Positions 16,885 through 25,818 of a stretch of 64,000 bases of DNA are shown in pieces. Within the stretch, counting starts at the first letter, position 1; the number at the start of each line of letters is the position of its first letter. The notes under the pieces are model-generated. The model had not been told where the DNA came from and did not search any database. It worked only from the letters and a program-made list of their open reading frames with translations. This DNA is from Ralstonia sp. A12 (GTDB taxonomy: Bacteria; Pseudomonadota; Gammaproteobacteria; Burkholderiales; Burkholderiaceae). The translations under genes were made by a program, and so were the position numbers. Location of the stretch: positions 1 to 64,000 of the forward strand of contig NZ_JSZO01000009.1 of assembly GCF_000801955.1 (NCBI RefSeq), given 5' to 3'.

Positions 16885-17199
16885 TCACTCGACGTGCTCT
16901 TCAAATTGGTTGAGCCGCCTCATAACAGCGGGATTGGCTTTATACCGTCGCTTCAACGCGGCAAGACGCTTGTCGGTGCCGGCACAGTAAATGTCAAAGC
17001 TGTCCAGAAGAAATTCCCTTCGCTCAACCTGTTCCGGGCTGTCTCCCTCGGCTGGCTCCCCACGGAAGTGGTCGCAGGTGTTCCGCTCCTGAATGAACGC
17101 TCTGACCTCCGACGGGACGCGCTGTGGGGTTAGTGCGCTTGCGTGCGACGACGCCGACAGGAGGATGAGGCAGCCGGAAAACTTCAATGCCATGTTCAT
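16885..17199 (-). CDS. Exported hypothetical protein with CDHFRGE motif
   Basis: The 104-residue protein has a signal peptide (MNMALKFSGCLILLSASSHA) and a mature part with CDHFRGE and a second Cys in the phrase DIYCAGTDKRLAALKRRYK. The CDHFRGE motif recurs in small exported proteins of Xanthomonas and Burkholderia as I recall them; function unknown. The two Cys may form a disulfide. Confidence 0.65.
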   Translation of the reverse strand: MNMALKFSGCLILLSASSHASALTPQRVPSEVRAFIQERNTCDHFRGEPAEGDSPEQVERREFLLDSFDIYCAGTDKRLAALKRRYKANPAVMRRLNQFEEHVE

Positions 17200-17300
17200 G
17201 TGAGTACCAGTTGCGTTGAGCACTTCTCGTGACAGCCATACGGCTTCAATGTGTAATCCGCCGAAGCGCAGTGAGCCCGACCATAGCCCCCGACAAGGCC

Positions 17301-17630
17301 TCAAACCTTCGACACGGGCTGCAGCTCCCACATCGGCTGGTAGTTCATGATCGGCCGCTCGAACATGCCGCCCTTGTCGATAAAGGGCTTGCCCGAATCC
17401 AGCATCGGCTGGAACGTGTCCAGTTGCTTCGCCGCGTCCAGGTCAGTCCACAGGCTCACGTTTGACAGCGACGATGTCGCTTCATCCTCGCCCACATAGA
17501 AGGCGATCAATCCGCGCATTGCCTCGATACCGGGCCGAAGCAGCGTTTCGAGATCGTTCATCATCTGCCGCATTTCGGCAAACTGGTCCGGCGGGCACCG
17601 GAGAATCGAGACTCTGACGACTGGTTGCAT
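17301..17630 (-). CDS. Ferredoxin-like (ABM-type dimeric alpha/beta barrel) protein
   Basis: The 109-residue protein begins MQPVVRVSILRCPPDQFAEM, then LETLLRPGIEAMRGLIAFYVGED and SLWTDLDAAKQL. This is the pattern of small dimeric alpha/beta-barrel proteins of the antibiotic-biosynthesis-monooxygenase class. Enzymatic activity cannot be inferred. It is followed after about 100 bp by the ABM-independent CDHFRGE gene on the same strand. Confidence 0.65.
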   Translation of the reverse strand: MQPVVRVSILRCPPDQFAEMRQMMNDLETLLRPGIEAMRGLIAFYVGEDEATSSLSNVSLWTDLDAAKQLDTFQPMLDSGKPFIDKGGMFERPIMNYQPMWELQPVSKV

Positions 17631-17731
17631 TGGAAGGTCCTCTCATCAGCGTGCGTTGAAGGGTAGATCGAGTTGCCCACGCCCGGAGTTCAGCATCTGA
17701 CATGCCCTGCTCTGAACGCGGAGGGTTAAAC

Positions 17732-18469
17732 CTAGGAACACCGCGCCCGAAGTCCCAACGCATCAAGAATGTTTCGCTCATACGTTGGCCACGCTTGCGC
17801 AGAGTTCTCAATGGCGAGTTTGGCTCCGGGGAGTTGCTGAAAAAGCTGATCGGTTAGTGCACGGTAGTCGCGATACAGCGCGATAAGCCCTTCCAATCCT
17901 GTCAGGCGTCTGCGCACGCAGTAAGGTGCCGCAAGCTTCCAGTTCACTTGGTACTCGACCCATTCCTGACCACGCTCTGCGCAAACAGTGCGAATGGCAC
18001 GGTCAACCTCTTCCTGCCACAGATACAAAACAAAGGGATTCAGCGGGGCAATGATCTTCGTCAACGCCCGCACATAGTTGGCGATCAGCTCGGTCTCCGC
18101 CTCCATCAACAGCAGGTGTGTGAGATCGCCATGGAACAGTTGGCCGTCCATCACCGGAATGCGGCGCTCGGCCTGCACGTCCTGCACGAAGGCGCTCCAT
18201 CTCGCCAAAGCACGCTCTGCGAGATGCCGCGGTGTTGCATCACGCCACGGTTCGAACCAGTGTTCAAGTTCATCCGTCGCCCGGACTGGATGTGGTTCTG
18301 TTCGCTCGTGAATTGGGAGTGCCTGCTGCCCCGCGTCATACAAACGCTGTGCAATCAAACGCATCGTTGTCGACTTACCCGAGCCCATGATGCCCTCGAC
18401 AATGACCAGCCCATACGGGCACTCAACCTTCTTTCCAGAGGAGGAATGACCATCGTAGTCGGTCGGCAT
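17732..18469 (-). CDS. P-loop nucleoside/nucleotide kinase-like protein
   Basis: The 245-residue protein has a Walker A motif in VIVEGIMGSGKSTTMRLIAQRL near residue 27. A lid-like region and an Arg-rich middle follow (RTVCAERGQEWVEYQVNW). It resembles thymidylate-kinase-like P-loop proteins but the substrate is not clear. The start at 18469 lies 17 bp after the GNAT stop, so the two are probably co-transcribed. Confidence 0.68.
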   Translation of the reverse strand: MPTDYDGHSSSGKKVECPYGLVIVEGIMGSGKSTTMRLIAQRLYDAGQQALPIHERTEPHPVRATDELEHWFEPWRDATPRHLAERALARWSAFVQDVQAERRIPVMDGQLFHGDLTHLLLMEAETELIANYVRALTKIIAPLNPFVLYLWQEEVDRAIRTVCAERGQEWVEYQVNWKLAAPYCVRRRLTGLEGLIALYRDYRALTDQLFQQLPGAKLAIENSAQAWPTYERNILDALGLRARCS

Positions 18470-18486
18470 TGAGGCGATGTGATGTG

Positions 18487-19011
18487 TCAAAGCGAGGTAC
18501 CTGCCTGACGAACAAAACGCGCCATGGAGAGATCCGCAATATATGACCCGTCTGGCAGTCGTATGCGCCGCTCGAACCGGCCCTCTTCTACGAACCCAAA
18601 GCGTTGGTACAAGGCAATGGCGCGGGCGTTGGTTGCCCTGACTCGAAGCTCCACCTTTTCCACGCGCGGCTGGCTTTCCGCCCATTCCATGAGTGCGGTC
18701 ATGAGCGCCGTACCGATTCCGCAGCCCAGGTGACCAGGATGGACAACGATCGTGAGGCTAAAGACATGAGAGAGCGCGGTGAGCGTCATCGGCTCCAGAA
18801 GCGCGTGGCCAACCGGCGCTCCACCACTTTCTGCAACGAGATACACCCCGTCTTGCTCAAGCAGTTCGATCTTTCGTTCGAATGCCTCAACCTGCAGTTC
18901 GTGAGGCCGTGACACCAGCAGCCCTGGAGTGAGTGCGGTGGCTTGTTCTGCGGCGCACAGCATTGCGGCATCACCTTTAACTACGCTTCGAATCGTGGTT
19001 GGTTTCTTCAT
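18487..19011 (-). CDS. GNAT-family N-acetyltransferase
   Basis: The 174-residue protein has the GNAT acetyl-CoA site (VVHPGHLGCGIGTALMTALMEWA) and the C-terminal YQRFGFVEEGRFERRIRLPDGSYIADLSM, close to the PhnO/Pat subfamily with RIR-DG-Y-D endings. Substrate unknown. Its start overlaps the end of the upstream membrane-protein gene by 35 bp, and the kinase-like gene follows at 17 bp. The three minus-strand genes look like one unit. Confidence 0.85.
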   Translation of the reverse strand: MKKPTTIRSVVKGDAAMLCAAEQATALTPGLLVSRPHELQVEAFERKIELLEQDGVYLVAESGGAPVGHALLEPMTLTALSHVFSLTIVVHPGHLGCGIGTALMTALMEWAESQPRVEKVELRVRATNARAIALYQRFGFVEEGRFERRIRLPDGSYIADLSMARFVRQAGTSL

Positions 19012-19396
19012 GTCGGCGTGGAGTGGAAGGCTGATACCACCACATCATTAGCGCGGCAATCGCTGCTGTACACACCGCAGCAACGACATTCCATCGAGGG
19101 GCCAAGGCGAGCAAACCGGGCAATTCGTGGGTGGAACCGCTGAGAAGACAAACGGCCAAGGCTAGGCCCAACGGGATCGGGACAAGCATGATGGTTGCAG
19201 GCGCCAGAATCGGGGTGAAGACGGTCGTGAAGAGTGCTGTTCCTGCAAGCACCCGCACGCCGCGCGCAAATCTGGATGCGGATGCGGCAGCCGCCGCCCC
19301 CACAGAATAGGCGACGAGCACAACGTCGAGGATTAACTCAACGGCTTCCAATTGCGCGCACCCAACGCTACTGCGCGAGGAATTTGACGATGGCAC
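18977..19396 (-). CDS. Small integral membrane protein, unknown function
   Basis: Up to 139 residues with about four hydrophobic spans (LILDVVLVAYSVGAAAAA; VRVLAGTALFTTVFTPILA; IMLVPIPLGLALAVCLLSG; WNVVAAVCTAAIAALMMWW). The start is unclear: the ATG at 19396 overlaps the hydrolase gene end by 29 bp, while a TTG at 19351 would remove the overlap. Not recognised. Confidence 0.55.
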   Translation of the reverse strand: MPSSNSSRSSVGCAQLEAVELILDVVLVAYSVGAAAAASASRFARGVRVLAGTALFTTVFTPILAPATIMLVPIPLGLALAVCLLSGSTHELPGLLALAPRWNVVAAVCTAAIAALMMWWYQPSTPRRHEETNHDSKRS

Positions 19397-20276
19397 TCAC
19401 CGTGGCCTGCGTCTGCTCCTCCATCAACCAATGCCCGGCATTGGGAACGACCAACTCTTGCACGTTGGTGGCGGCATTGCGCATGACGATGGCCTCGTTC
19501 GCGCCGAAGGACTTTTCACCGCCAATGGCCAGCACCGGCATGGTCAGCTTGGTGGCAAGGGATTTCTGGTTGTCCTCGGCGTCCTGCGGAATCGACAGGA
19601 ACTGCGCAAACGCGGAATGCATGGCGCCCGGCTTTGCATAGAGGCGGGCATAGTGCACCCGGGTTGCCTCGTCGATCTTCGAGCGGTCTCCGGCAAACTC
19701 ATTCCAGAACCGATCCAGGTAGATCCGCTCGCGGCCTTTCACCAGCCGTTCCGCATCGGGGCCGCCGAACGAGAAGTGCCACAGCGCAGGCGAGCGGACA
19801 ATCTGCTCCCACGGTGGGACGCCCGGCACCGGCGCGTCCATCACAACCAGCCGCGTTGTCTTGTCCGGATAGCGCGCTGCATAGGCAAAGGCGACCATGG
19901 TGCCAATATCGTGGCCAACCACGTCGGCCTGATCGATGTTCAGGTGCGTTAGCACGGCCCGAATGTCACCCGCCTGCGTGCGCTTGTCATAGCCACCGTC
20001 CGGGTGCGACGACAACCCCATGCCGCGCAGATCAGGAACCACCACGGTATGCGTGCGCGCCAACTCGGTGGCTAGCGGCGCCCACATATCACCCGTGTCG
20101 CCAAACCCGTGCAGCAACACCACCGCCGGCCCGCTGCCACCGACGCGTACGTACAAGGTCGCGCCGTCGGTCTGGATGTTCTGGTGGTGAAAGCCCGGCG
20201 GATACGGCTTCACCTGCGCTTGCACAGGGTGCGTGAGGGCGAGCATGAGCGCAACGGCTGCAAACAGTTTTCGCAT
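19368..20276 (-). CDS. Secreted alpha/beta hydrolase, epoxide hydrolase-like
   Basis: The 302-residue protein has a signal peptide (cleavage near PVQAQ, residue 21), the oxyanion motif HGFG at 56-59 and a nucleophile elbow GHDIG with Asp123 in place of Ser. RGMGLSSHPDGGYDKRTQAGD is typical of epoxide hydrolases and haloalkane/haloacetate dehalogenases, which use Asp. The closing His lies in VPNAGHWLMEEQ. It probably hydrolyses an epoxide or halo-ester in the periplasm; the substrate is unknown. Confidence 0.88.
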   Translation of the reverse strand: MRKLFAAVALMLALTHPVQAQVKPYPPGFHHQNIQTDGATLYVRVGGSGPAVVLLHGFGDTGDMWAPLATELARTHTVVVPDLRGMGLSSHPDGGYDKRTQAGDIRAVLTHLNIDQADVVGHDIGTMVAFAYAARYPDKTTRLVVMDAPVPGVPPWEQIVRSPALWHFSFGGPDAERLVKGRERIYLDRFWNEFAGDRSKIDEATRVHYARLYAKPGAMHSAFAQFLSIPQDAEDNQKSLATKLTMPVLAIGGEKSFGANEAIVMRNAATNVQELVVPNAGHWLMEEQTQATVSAIVKFLAQ

Positions 20277-20578
20277 GGGGTTCTCTCTTGGGGGCGGAGT
20301 GGCCGGGGTCGATGGGGAAACGGCACGCTGACGCTGAGCGGGCCGCGTGACAACGCGCTACGCAAACCTCGTCAAGAGTAGTACGCGCCACGCTGGGTGC
20401 AAGCGTGGTGGAGAGGGGGGCATCGGCCGTACACAACGGCTAACTTGCCTTGCCATCCAATACAACTGCACGCAGTGATGCAGCAAAACACCCACACCAA
20501 CTTTCGATCGACTGTTCCATGCGCGTGGAACCATGGAAAATCGCCGTCAAATCCCGCCCGCGAACCTGCAGCTTAGGC
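20277..20578. other. Divergent intergenic region, hydrolase/diguanylate cyclase
   Basis: About 300 bp between two divergent starts. It should hold both promoters. The cyclase frame is open through the right part (in-frame ATGs at 20450 and 20519), so a longer N-terminus cannot be excluded. No operator, hairpin or repeat was recognised. Confidence 0.3.
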
Positions 20579-21925
20579 ATGACAGAAAAAACCCCCTCGG
20601 AGACCGCTCGGCACGCCCTCAAGCTGCTGGCCTCACGCAGGTTGACCCCCACGCCGGACAACTTTGCCTCGATCTACTATGAAATCTCCGGCAACAAGCC
20701 CAACGGCCACACCCTGGACGCGGAGCGGATGGCTCTGGTGCGGGAGTTGTGCGAACAGCTCGCACGCACGGTTGAGTACTGTCTGCCTGCGCTGGGCGAT
20801 GACAACACCACGATCGGTCCCACGGCCCGGGTGCTGATCAAGGCCTGCCGCTCAGAATCGGAGACCATTGGCAGCCTGAACACCAAGCTGGCGACGTTCA
20901 ACCACCGGCTATCCCTGGCGGCGGCAGATCAGAGCGAGATCCGCAAGTCGTTGCTGAATCTGCTGCAGCTCGTGTTTGAGAACATTGGCGAGCTGTCGCT
21001 GGATGACCGCTGGCTGCGCGGGCAGATCGATGCCCTGATGAAGGCCAGCGAGCCCCCCGTGAGCCTGCGCCGGCTTGAAGACGTGCGGCGGCGCCTCAAG
21101 GAGGTGATCCAAAAGCAGGGCGCGTTGAAGGCGAAGTCGCTCGAAGCGCAGGAAGAAATGAAGTGGCTGCTGGCCTCGTTCATGGAGCGGCTGTCTTCAG
21201 CAGCGGAAAGCTCCGGCGAGCACCACCGCCAGATGGAGGCGTGCGCCAAGAAGATCGAATCGGCCAAGACCATCGCCGACATTGCGCCTGTGATCCAAGA
21301 CGCGCTAGCGGCCACGCGCTGGATGTCCCTCGTCTCAGCGCGCCATCACGAAGAACTGTCGGCGATGAGGAAACGCGCCGAAGATGCCGCCGCCGAGGTG
21401 GCGAGGCTCCATCAGGCGCTCGACCTGGCATCGGCATCGGCGCGTCATGACCTGCTGACCGGCGCGCTCAACCGCAAGGGCCTGGAAGAAGCGCTGGCGC
21501 GCGAGGTGGCCCGCGCCGCGCATCTGAAATCGGCGCTTTCCATCGCGTTCCTGGACATCGACAACTTCAAGTCGATCAACGACGCGCATGGGCATAGCTT
21601 TGGCGACGATGCCCTGTCGCATCTGGCCCAGGTGGCGCGCGAGGCGATGCGCCCCCAAGACACGCTCGCACGCTTTGGCGGCGAGGAGTTCGTCATCCTG
21701 ATGCCCGACACGTGCCTGGAAGACGGCGTGCAAGCCATCGTCCGGCTGCAGCGTGCGCTGACCCAGCGCTTCTTTGTGGCGGGCAGTACGCGGCTCTTCA
21801 TTACGTTCTCGGCGGGGGTTGCAGAACTTGCGAAGGATGAAGCGCCCATGGACGCGATCCAGCGGGCTGACCGAGGCATGTATCAGGCCAAGCGTACGGG
21901 GAAGAACAAGGTGGTTGGTGCGTGA
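20579..21925 (+). CDS. Diguanylate cyclase with C-terminal GGDEF domain
   Basis: The 448-residue cytosolic protein ends in a GGDEF domain that makes cyclic di-GMP from two GTP. The active-site motif is GGEEF at 367-371, with a complete inhibitory site RPQD five residues before it, so product inhibition is expected. The first 270 residues are helical with coiled-coil character (RRLKEVIQKQGALKAKSLEAQEEM), as in the DgcA/PleD-like cyclases with a helical regulatory region. No membrane span. The start at 20579 has only a weak ribosome-binding site. Confidence 0.9.
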   Translation: MTEKTPSETARHALKLLASRRLTPTPDNFASIYYEISGNKPNGHTLDAERMALVRELCEQLARTVEYCLPALGDDNTTIGPTARVLIKACRSESETIGSLNTKLATFNHRLSLAAADQSEIRKSLLNLLQLVFENIGELSLDDRWLRGQIDALMKASEPPVSLRRLEDVRRRLKEVIQKQGALKAKSLEAQEEMKWLLASFMERLSSAAESSGEHHRQMEACAKKIESAKTIADIAPVIQDALAATRWMSLVSARHHEELSAMRKRAEDAAAEVARLHQALDLASASARHDLLTGALNRKGLEEALAREVARAAHLKSALSIAFLDIDNFKSINDAHGHSFGDDALSHLAQVAREAMRPQDTLARFGGEEFVILMPDTCLEDGVQAIVRLQRALTQRFFVAGSTRLFITFSAGVAELAKDEAPMDAIQRADRGMYQAKRTGKNKVVGA

Positions 21926-22127
21926 GGTGCAAGCCGTGATCACTGAGACTTCTGTCCACGCCGGATCAAGCTGCGGTTCCTGCGACAGATAGCAAAGGCC
22001 CAGGAGCAGAAGCAGAAGCAGGGCGCACCCACCGGCATTGCTGCAACGCACGTCCATACAACCATTTCAAACGCCACGTGTCGCGCCAGGTGGCGTGTAG
22101 AGTCATCGCATCTCCGCCCCAGGATCT

Positions 22128-23132
22128 ATGCGATACACCATGAATACAGTGCGCCTCCCCGCTGCGCCCAGCCAACTGGTGCTTGAACACGGTCTGCCGG
22201 CGTTCGGCATGTATGAGGGGATCGTGGAACAGGTGGACTGGCTGCCGCTGAAAACAACGCTCTACCAGCGGCTGACCCGCAAGCTGCATCACAAGCGTTG
22301 GCAATATGCCGCCATTGCGCATCCTGATTACTTCATCGGCGCGGCGATTGTTGATGTGGGGTGGACTGGCACGGCGTTCGCCTACCTGTTCGACCGGCAA
22401 CGCCGGGAAGTTGTCGGTGCGACAAGCGCAAATGGATTGCCGGGTCTGTCCGCAAAGATGGAAGACCGCGCCTTTGGTAACGCGTCTTTCACGGCCGGGA
22501 GTTGCCGCATGGCCTTCCAGCGCAAACGCGATCACCTGACCCTGAGCATTCAGTCACCCAAGCTGCGGCTGACTGCAGACATCCAACTGGCTGGCATGCC
22601 GCCCGTGCTGGCATCCATTGCCCCCGCTAACTGGCTCGCGCACTCGACGCACAAGAGCGGCGGGCTGAAGGTCAGTGGCACTGCCGATTGCCCGCACAAA
22701 CGCTATGCGCTGGATGGCGCCGTGGCATCGCTGGACTACTCGAACGGCCTGCTGGCAAGGGAAACGCATTGGCGCTGGGCGAGCGCGCACAGTCGTGAAA
22801 TGGGCTTCAACCTGCAGCAGGGGTATATGGGGGATGCCGAAAACGCCGTATGGCTGCATGGCAAGTTGATCCGCGTCGGCGCGGTTGAATTTGATTTCGA
22901 TGCGAAGCAGCCGCTGCAACCGTGGCACATCCGCAGTGCCAATCGTCAGGTCGACCTGACATTCACACCGGAAGGCGCGCGCAGCGAAAACAAAAACCTG
23001 CTCATTGCAGCGAGCCGTTATATCCAGCCGATCGGCCATTTTGATGGCGAGATTGTGGATCCGGACACGGGCATCCGGCATGTCGTGCAGGGGCTGCCCG
23101 GCGTGACGGAAGACCACACCTCGCGCTGGTAA
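22128..23132 (+). CDS. DUF2804 family protein
   Basis: The 334-residue protein has the pattern of DUF2804: AIAHPDYFIGAAIVDVGWTGTAFAYLFDR, then DYSNGLLARETHWRWASA and GFNLQQGYMGDAENAVWLHGKL, ending in GHFDGEI and HVVQGLPGVTEDHTSRW. It looks like a tandem lipocalin-type beta-barrel fold of the AttH/DUF2804 kind. Function unknown. An in-frame second Met at residue 5 is an alternative start. Confidence 0.82.
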   Translation: MRYTMNTVRLPAAPSQLVLEHGLPAFGMYEGIVEQVDWLPLKTTLYQRLTRKLHHKRWQYAAIAHPDYFIGAAIVDVGWTGTAFAYLFDRQRREVVGATSANGLPGLSAKMEDRAFGNASFTAGSCRMAFQRKRDHLTLSIQSPKLRLTADIQLAGMPPVLASIAPANWLAHSTHKSGGLKVSGTADCPHKRYALDGAVASLDYSNGLLARETHWRWASAHSREMGFNLQQGYMGDAENAVWLHGKLIRVGAVEFDFDAKQPLQPWHIRSANRQVDLTFTPEGARSENKNLLIAASRYIQPIGHFDGEIVDPDTGIRHVVQGLPGVTEDHTSRW

Positions 23133-23157
23133 CTTGGACGGGGTTGTCACGCGTCGG

Positions 23158-24006
23158 TCACCCGCGCAACTCAGCCAGAATCTGCTCCGCGAGAAAATCG
23201 CAAGGCGGCCGCCCAGACCGGGCACTGCGGGCGAGAACCACCTCCAGATCATCCAGCGGCGGCAGCCCTTCGTTCTGCGATAGCTGAACCAGGTGTGCCG
23301 GCACGCTGCATCTGGCGAGCGGCGCGATGGCAAGCCCGGCCTCAACCATGCTGATCAGGCCGAGCAGGCTGGGGCTTTCGTACGACATCCGATATTTGAT
23401 GCTCTCCCGCTGCAGCGCGCTGATGGCATAGGCGCGTGCCGTACTGCCCTGCGCAAACACGGCGATGGGGAGCGGGCGCTCCTGCCACACCTTCCGTGCG
23501 GGCGACCCGGCCCACACCATCGGCTCGTAGCGGACGAATTCGCCGGCAATGCCTTTCGTTTTCGTCATGCAGGCCAGGTCCAGCGTGTTGTCTTTGAGCA
23601 GTGGAGCGAGCGCGCTGCTGGGCAAGCCGATCACCCGAATCTCGACACGCGGATGCGCCACCGCAAACTTGCGCAGCACCTGCGGCAGCAACGACGAGGC
23701 GTAGTCGTCCGGCACGCCGATCGTGACGCGGCCCTTGATCTCGGGGCGCACAACGGAGGCCCACGCCTCATCCCGCATCGCGAGCATGCGGCGGCCATAG
23801 TCCAACAGCGTTTTGCCTTCTGCGGTAATCACCACGCTGCGGGTGCTACGCACGAAAAGCGGCTTGCCCAGCGCGTCTTCCAGCGCCTTGATCTGCATGC
23901 TCACCGCCGACGGCGACCGATGCACGGACTCCGCGCCGCGCACAAATGATCCCGTCTCGGCAACGGCCACCAGCATCTCAAGCACATCCAGATCGAGCTT
24001 CTTCAT
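23158..24006 (-). CDS. LysR-family transcriptional regulator
   Basis: The 282-residue protein has the N-terminal winged HTH of LysR regulators (VAVAETGSFVRGAESVHRSPSAVSMQIKALEDALGKPLFVRSTR) and a periplasmic-binding-protein-like effector domain (GRVTIGVPDDYASSLLPQVL). It is transcribed away from the LysE-type exporter gene 103 bp distant, the usual arrangement for a regulator of such an exporter (inference). Confidence 0.93.
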   Translation of the reverse strand: MKKLDLDVLEMLVAVAETGSFVRGAESVHRSPSAVSMQIKALEDALGKPLFVRSTRSVVITAEGKTLLDYGRRMLAMRDEAWASVVRPEIKGRVTIGVPDDYASSLLPQVLRKFAVAHPRVEIRVIGLPSSALAPLLKDNTLDLACMTKTKGIAGEFVRYEPMVWAGSPARKVWQERPLPIAVFAQGSTARAYAISALQRESIKYRMSYESPSLLGLISMVEAGLAIAPLARCSVPAHLVQLSQNEGLPPLDDLEVVLARSARSGRPPCDFLAEQILAELRG

Positions 24007-24025
24007 GTTCGTCAGAAAAGCTGAG

Positions 24026-24035
24026 GAATCGATTC
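24026..24035. promoter_or_regulatory. GAATCGATTC palindrome in lysR-lysE intergenic region
   Basis: A perfect 10-bp palindrome lies 20 bp upstream of the LysR start and 75 bp before the LysE start, in an A+T-rich spacer. It may be part of a LysR operator; a T-N11-A core can be fitted around it. Weak evidence. Confidence 0.35.
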
Positions 24036-24109
24036 AGTTTAATTCGTTTTACTGGATCAAATGCGAATCCGATACTACGACCCATAGGCACTTGGAGGAG
24101 CCCACGAAC

Positions 24110-24757
24110 ATGCAGGGTGCGGGGTCGATTTACGGCTTTCTGGCAGTTGGCGGCATGCTTGCCGTCACACCGGGGCCGAACATGGTCTACGTGATGTCGC
24201 GCTCGATTGCGCAAGGGCGCACGGCGGGGTTGATCTCGCTCGCGGGCGTCATGCTTGGCTACCTCTTCTACATGTTTGGGGCGGCGTTCGGCATTACGGC
24301 GTTCTTCCTGAGCGTGCCGTATGCGGGCAGCGTTCTGGGGGCGGTAGGCGCGGTCTATCTGTTCTATCTGGCCTGGCAGGCAGTGCGGCCGGGCGGCCGC
24401 TCGCCGCTGGAGGTTCGCGATCTGCCTCGCGAGCGGCCGCGCCGGCTGCTGGTGATGGGCGCAACAACCAGCCTGTTGAATCCCAAGCTCGCGATGATCT
24501 TTCTGTCACTGCTGCCGCAGTTCATCGATTATCAGAACGGCAGCGTTCTCAAACAATCGCTCGCGCTTGGCGCGTCGCTGATCATCGCGTTCGCTACGGT
24601 CAACGGCTTGGTAGCGATCTGCTCCGGCAGCATGGCGACGCTGCTGGCGCGCCGCCCCGGGCTGTTGCTGGCGCAACGCTGGGCGATGGGCGTTGTGCTG
24701 AGTGTGCTGGGGGCACACATGGGGGTTGATGCGTTGAGGCTGGCGGGAGTTTATTGA
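24110..24757 (+). CDS. LysE/RhtB-family amino-acid exporter
   Basis: The 215-residue inner-membrane protein has six hydrophobic spans and the LysE/RhtB signature TPGPNMVYVMSRSIAQGRTAGLISLAGV near the N-terminus, with FLSLLPQF later. These exporters expel amino acids or related metabolites. GGAGG lies 13 nt before the ATG at 24110. Divergent from the LysR gene. Confidence 0.9.
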   Translation: MQGAGSIYGFLAVGGMLAVTPGPNMVYVMSRSIAQGRTAGLISLAGVMLGYLFYMFGAAFGITAFFLSVPYAGSVLGAVGAVYLFYLAWQAVRPGGRSPLEVRDLPRERPRRLLVMGATTSLLNPKLAMIFLSLLPQFIDYQNGSVLKQSLALGASLIIAFATVNGLVAICSGSMATLLARRPGLLLAQRWAMGVVLSVLGAHMGVDALRLAGVY

Positions 24758-24813
24758 GCAGCGTGTGGCGGTAGGCTGAGCGTGGCCGGCCAGAGCCCAA
24801 AGCAGGCATCACG

Positions 24814-25371
24814 CTAGGTCTGCCGCCGCTTCCAGTCGAAAGACGGAATATTGATTCGCGTCGCGACCGATCCATCCCACGACACCCCGAACCCCGCGAG
24901 CGAAAGTGCTTCTGCAACACGATGGCCCACGGCTGAGCCACGCGCCTTGTCGTCGGCCAGATCACCAAAGGCGATCATGATGCCGTGTCCGTCCAAGGCC
25001 CTGTCCACGTCCTGTCCGTGATAGAAGCAGTATCCGTGGTAGTGGCCCTCTGGAGCGTCGTCCACGGCTTCTGATACATCGGCATGGCCGTCTGACATGG
25101 TGTATCCAGCGTTGGACAAAGCGCAGATGCCGTCTTCGTGCAGATGGTAGAAAACGCGATCAAGGCGGTCGCAATCTGTCTCTGAAGGCCAGGACGCTTC
25201 TGCAGCCACCTTGCGCTCAAATTCCGACGCAATAAAGGCTTCCAACCGGCTCACATCGCAGTCGGGCTCCAGGATGTCATCCATCATGTCTCGGACGTCA
25301 GCAGGCTCATAGAAACCCGACCACACCCATTTGGTGATGCATTCCATTACGTGAGTTTCGGTGTCTGTCAC
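24814..25371 (-). CDS. DUF6891-like protein of unknown function
   Basis: The 185-residue acidic protein has CDRLDRVFYHLHEDGICALSNAGYTMSDGHADV and then GYCFYHGQDVDRALDGHGIMIAFGDL, a pattern I associate with DUF6891. No signal peptide or membrane span. It shares the strand with the lipocalin-like gene upstream, separated by only 21 bp, so the two are probably co-transcribed. Confidence 0.7.
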   Translation of the reverse strand: MTDTETHVMECITKWVWSGFYEPADVRDMMDDILEPDCDVSRLEAFIASEFERKVAAEASWPSETDCDRLDRVFYHLHEDGICALSNAGYTMSDGHADVSEAVDDAPEGHYHGYCFYHGQDVDRALDGHGIMIAFGDLADDKARGSAVGHRVAEALSLAGFGVSWDGSVATRINIPSFDWKRRQT

Positions 25372-25392
25372 GTGATCGCCTCGTCGAGAAAG

Positions 25393-25818
25393 TTATTCGC
25401 GTTTGAAACTCAGAACACCCCTTCCGATTGGATTGCCGGGAACCAGCGGATTCGGCATCCAGGCCGTACTGACGACGAGCGTGTCTCCATCGAGCGTGTA
25501 GAAGCGCTCCTGCTCAGTGCCATTCCAGGCTTCATTCCAGGATGCGTCAATCTTGGTGATGAACCTGTCCTCATCAATCCGATACCGCCCCGTATAGGCC
25601 ATTACCGTACGGAAAAGCGCCGCCAGTTTCTCGTCGGTATTCCCGGGCTCCCGCGCCTTTGCGGTGACCAGCACCATCATGCGCCCATCCGCGCCGAACA
25701 TCAGGTACCCATTGGGGTCGGCGTCCCACGGTTGCGTGCGCGCCTTTGAATCCTGAAGCTCCGTCTCAAAAGACACCAACCGCCAGGAACCGTGGAGCTT
25801 TGCGTCGCGCTCAGACAT
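25393..25818 (-). CDS. Lipocalin-like domain protein
   Basis: The 141-residue protein begins MSERDAKLHGSWRLVSFE. It runs through DADPNGYLMFGADGRMMVLVTA and ends NPIGRGVLSFKRE, the pattern of the lipocalin-like domain family (small beta-barrels). The ATG at 25818 is preceded by AAGGTGG. Ligand unknown. The 565-bp region upstream holds origin-like element A. Confidence 0.75.
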   Translation of the reverse strand: MSERDAKLHGSWRLVSFETELQDSKARTQPWDADPNGYLMFGADGRMMVLVTAKAREPGNTDEKLAALFRTVMAYTGRYRIDEDRFITKIDASWNEAWNGTEQERFYTLDGDTLVVSTAWMPNPLVPGNPIGRGVLSFKRE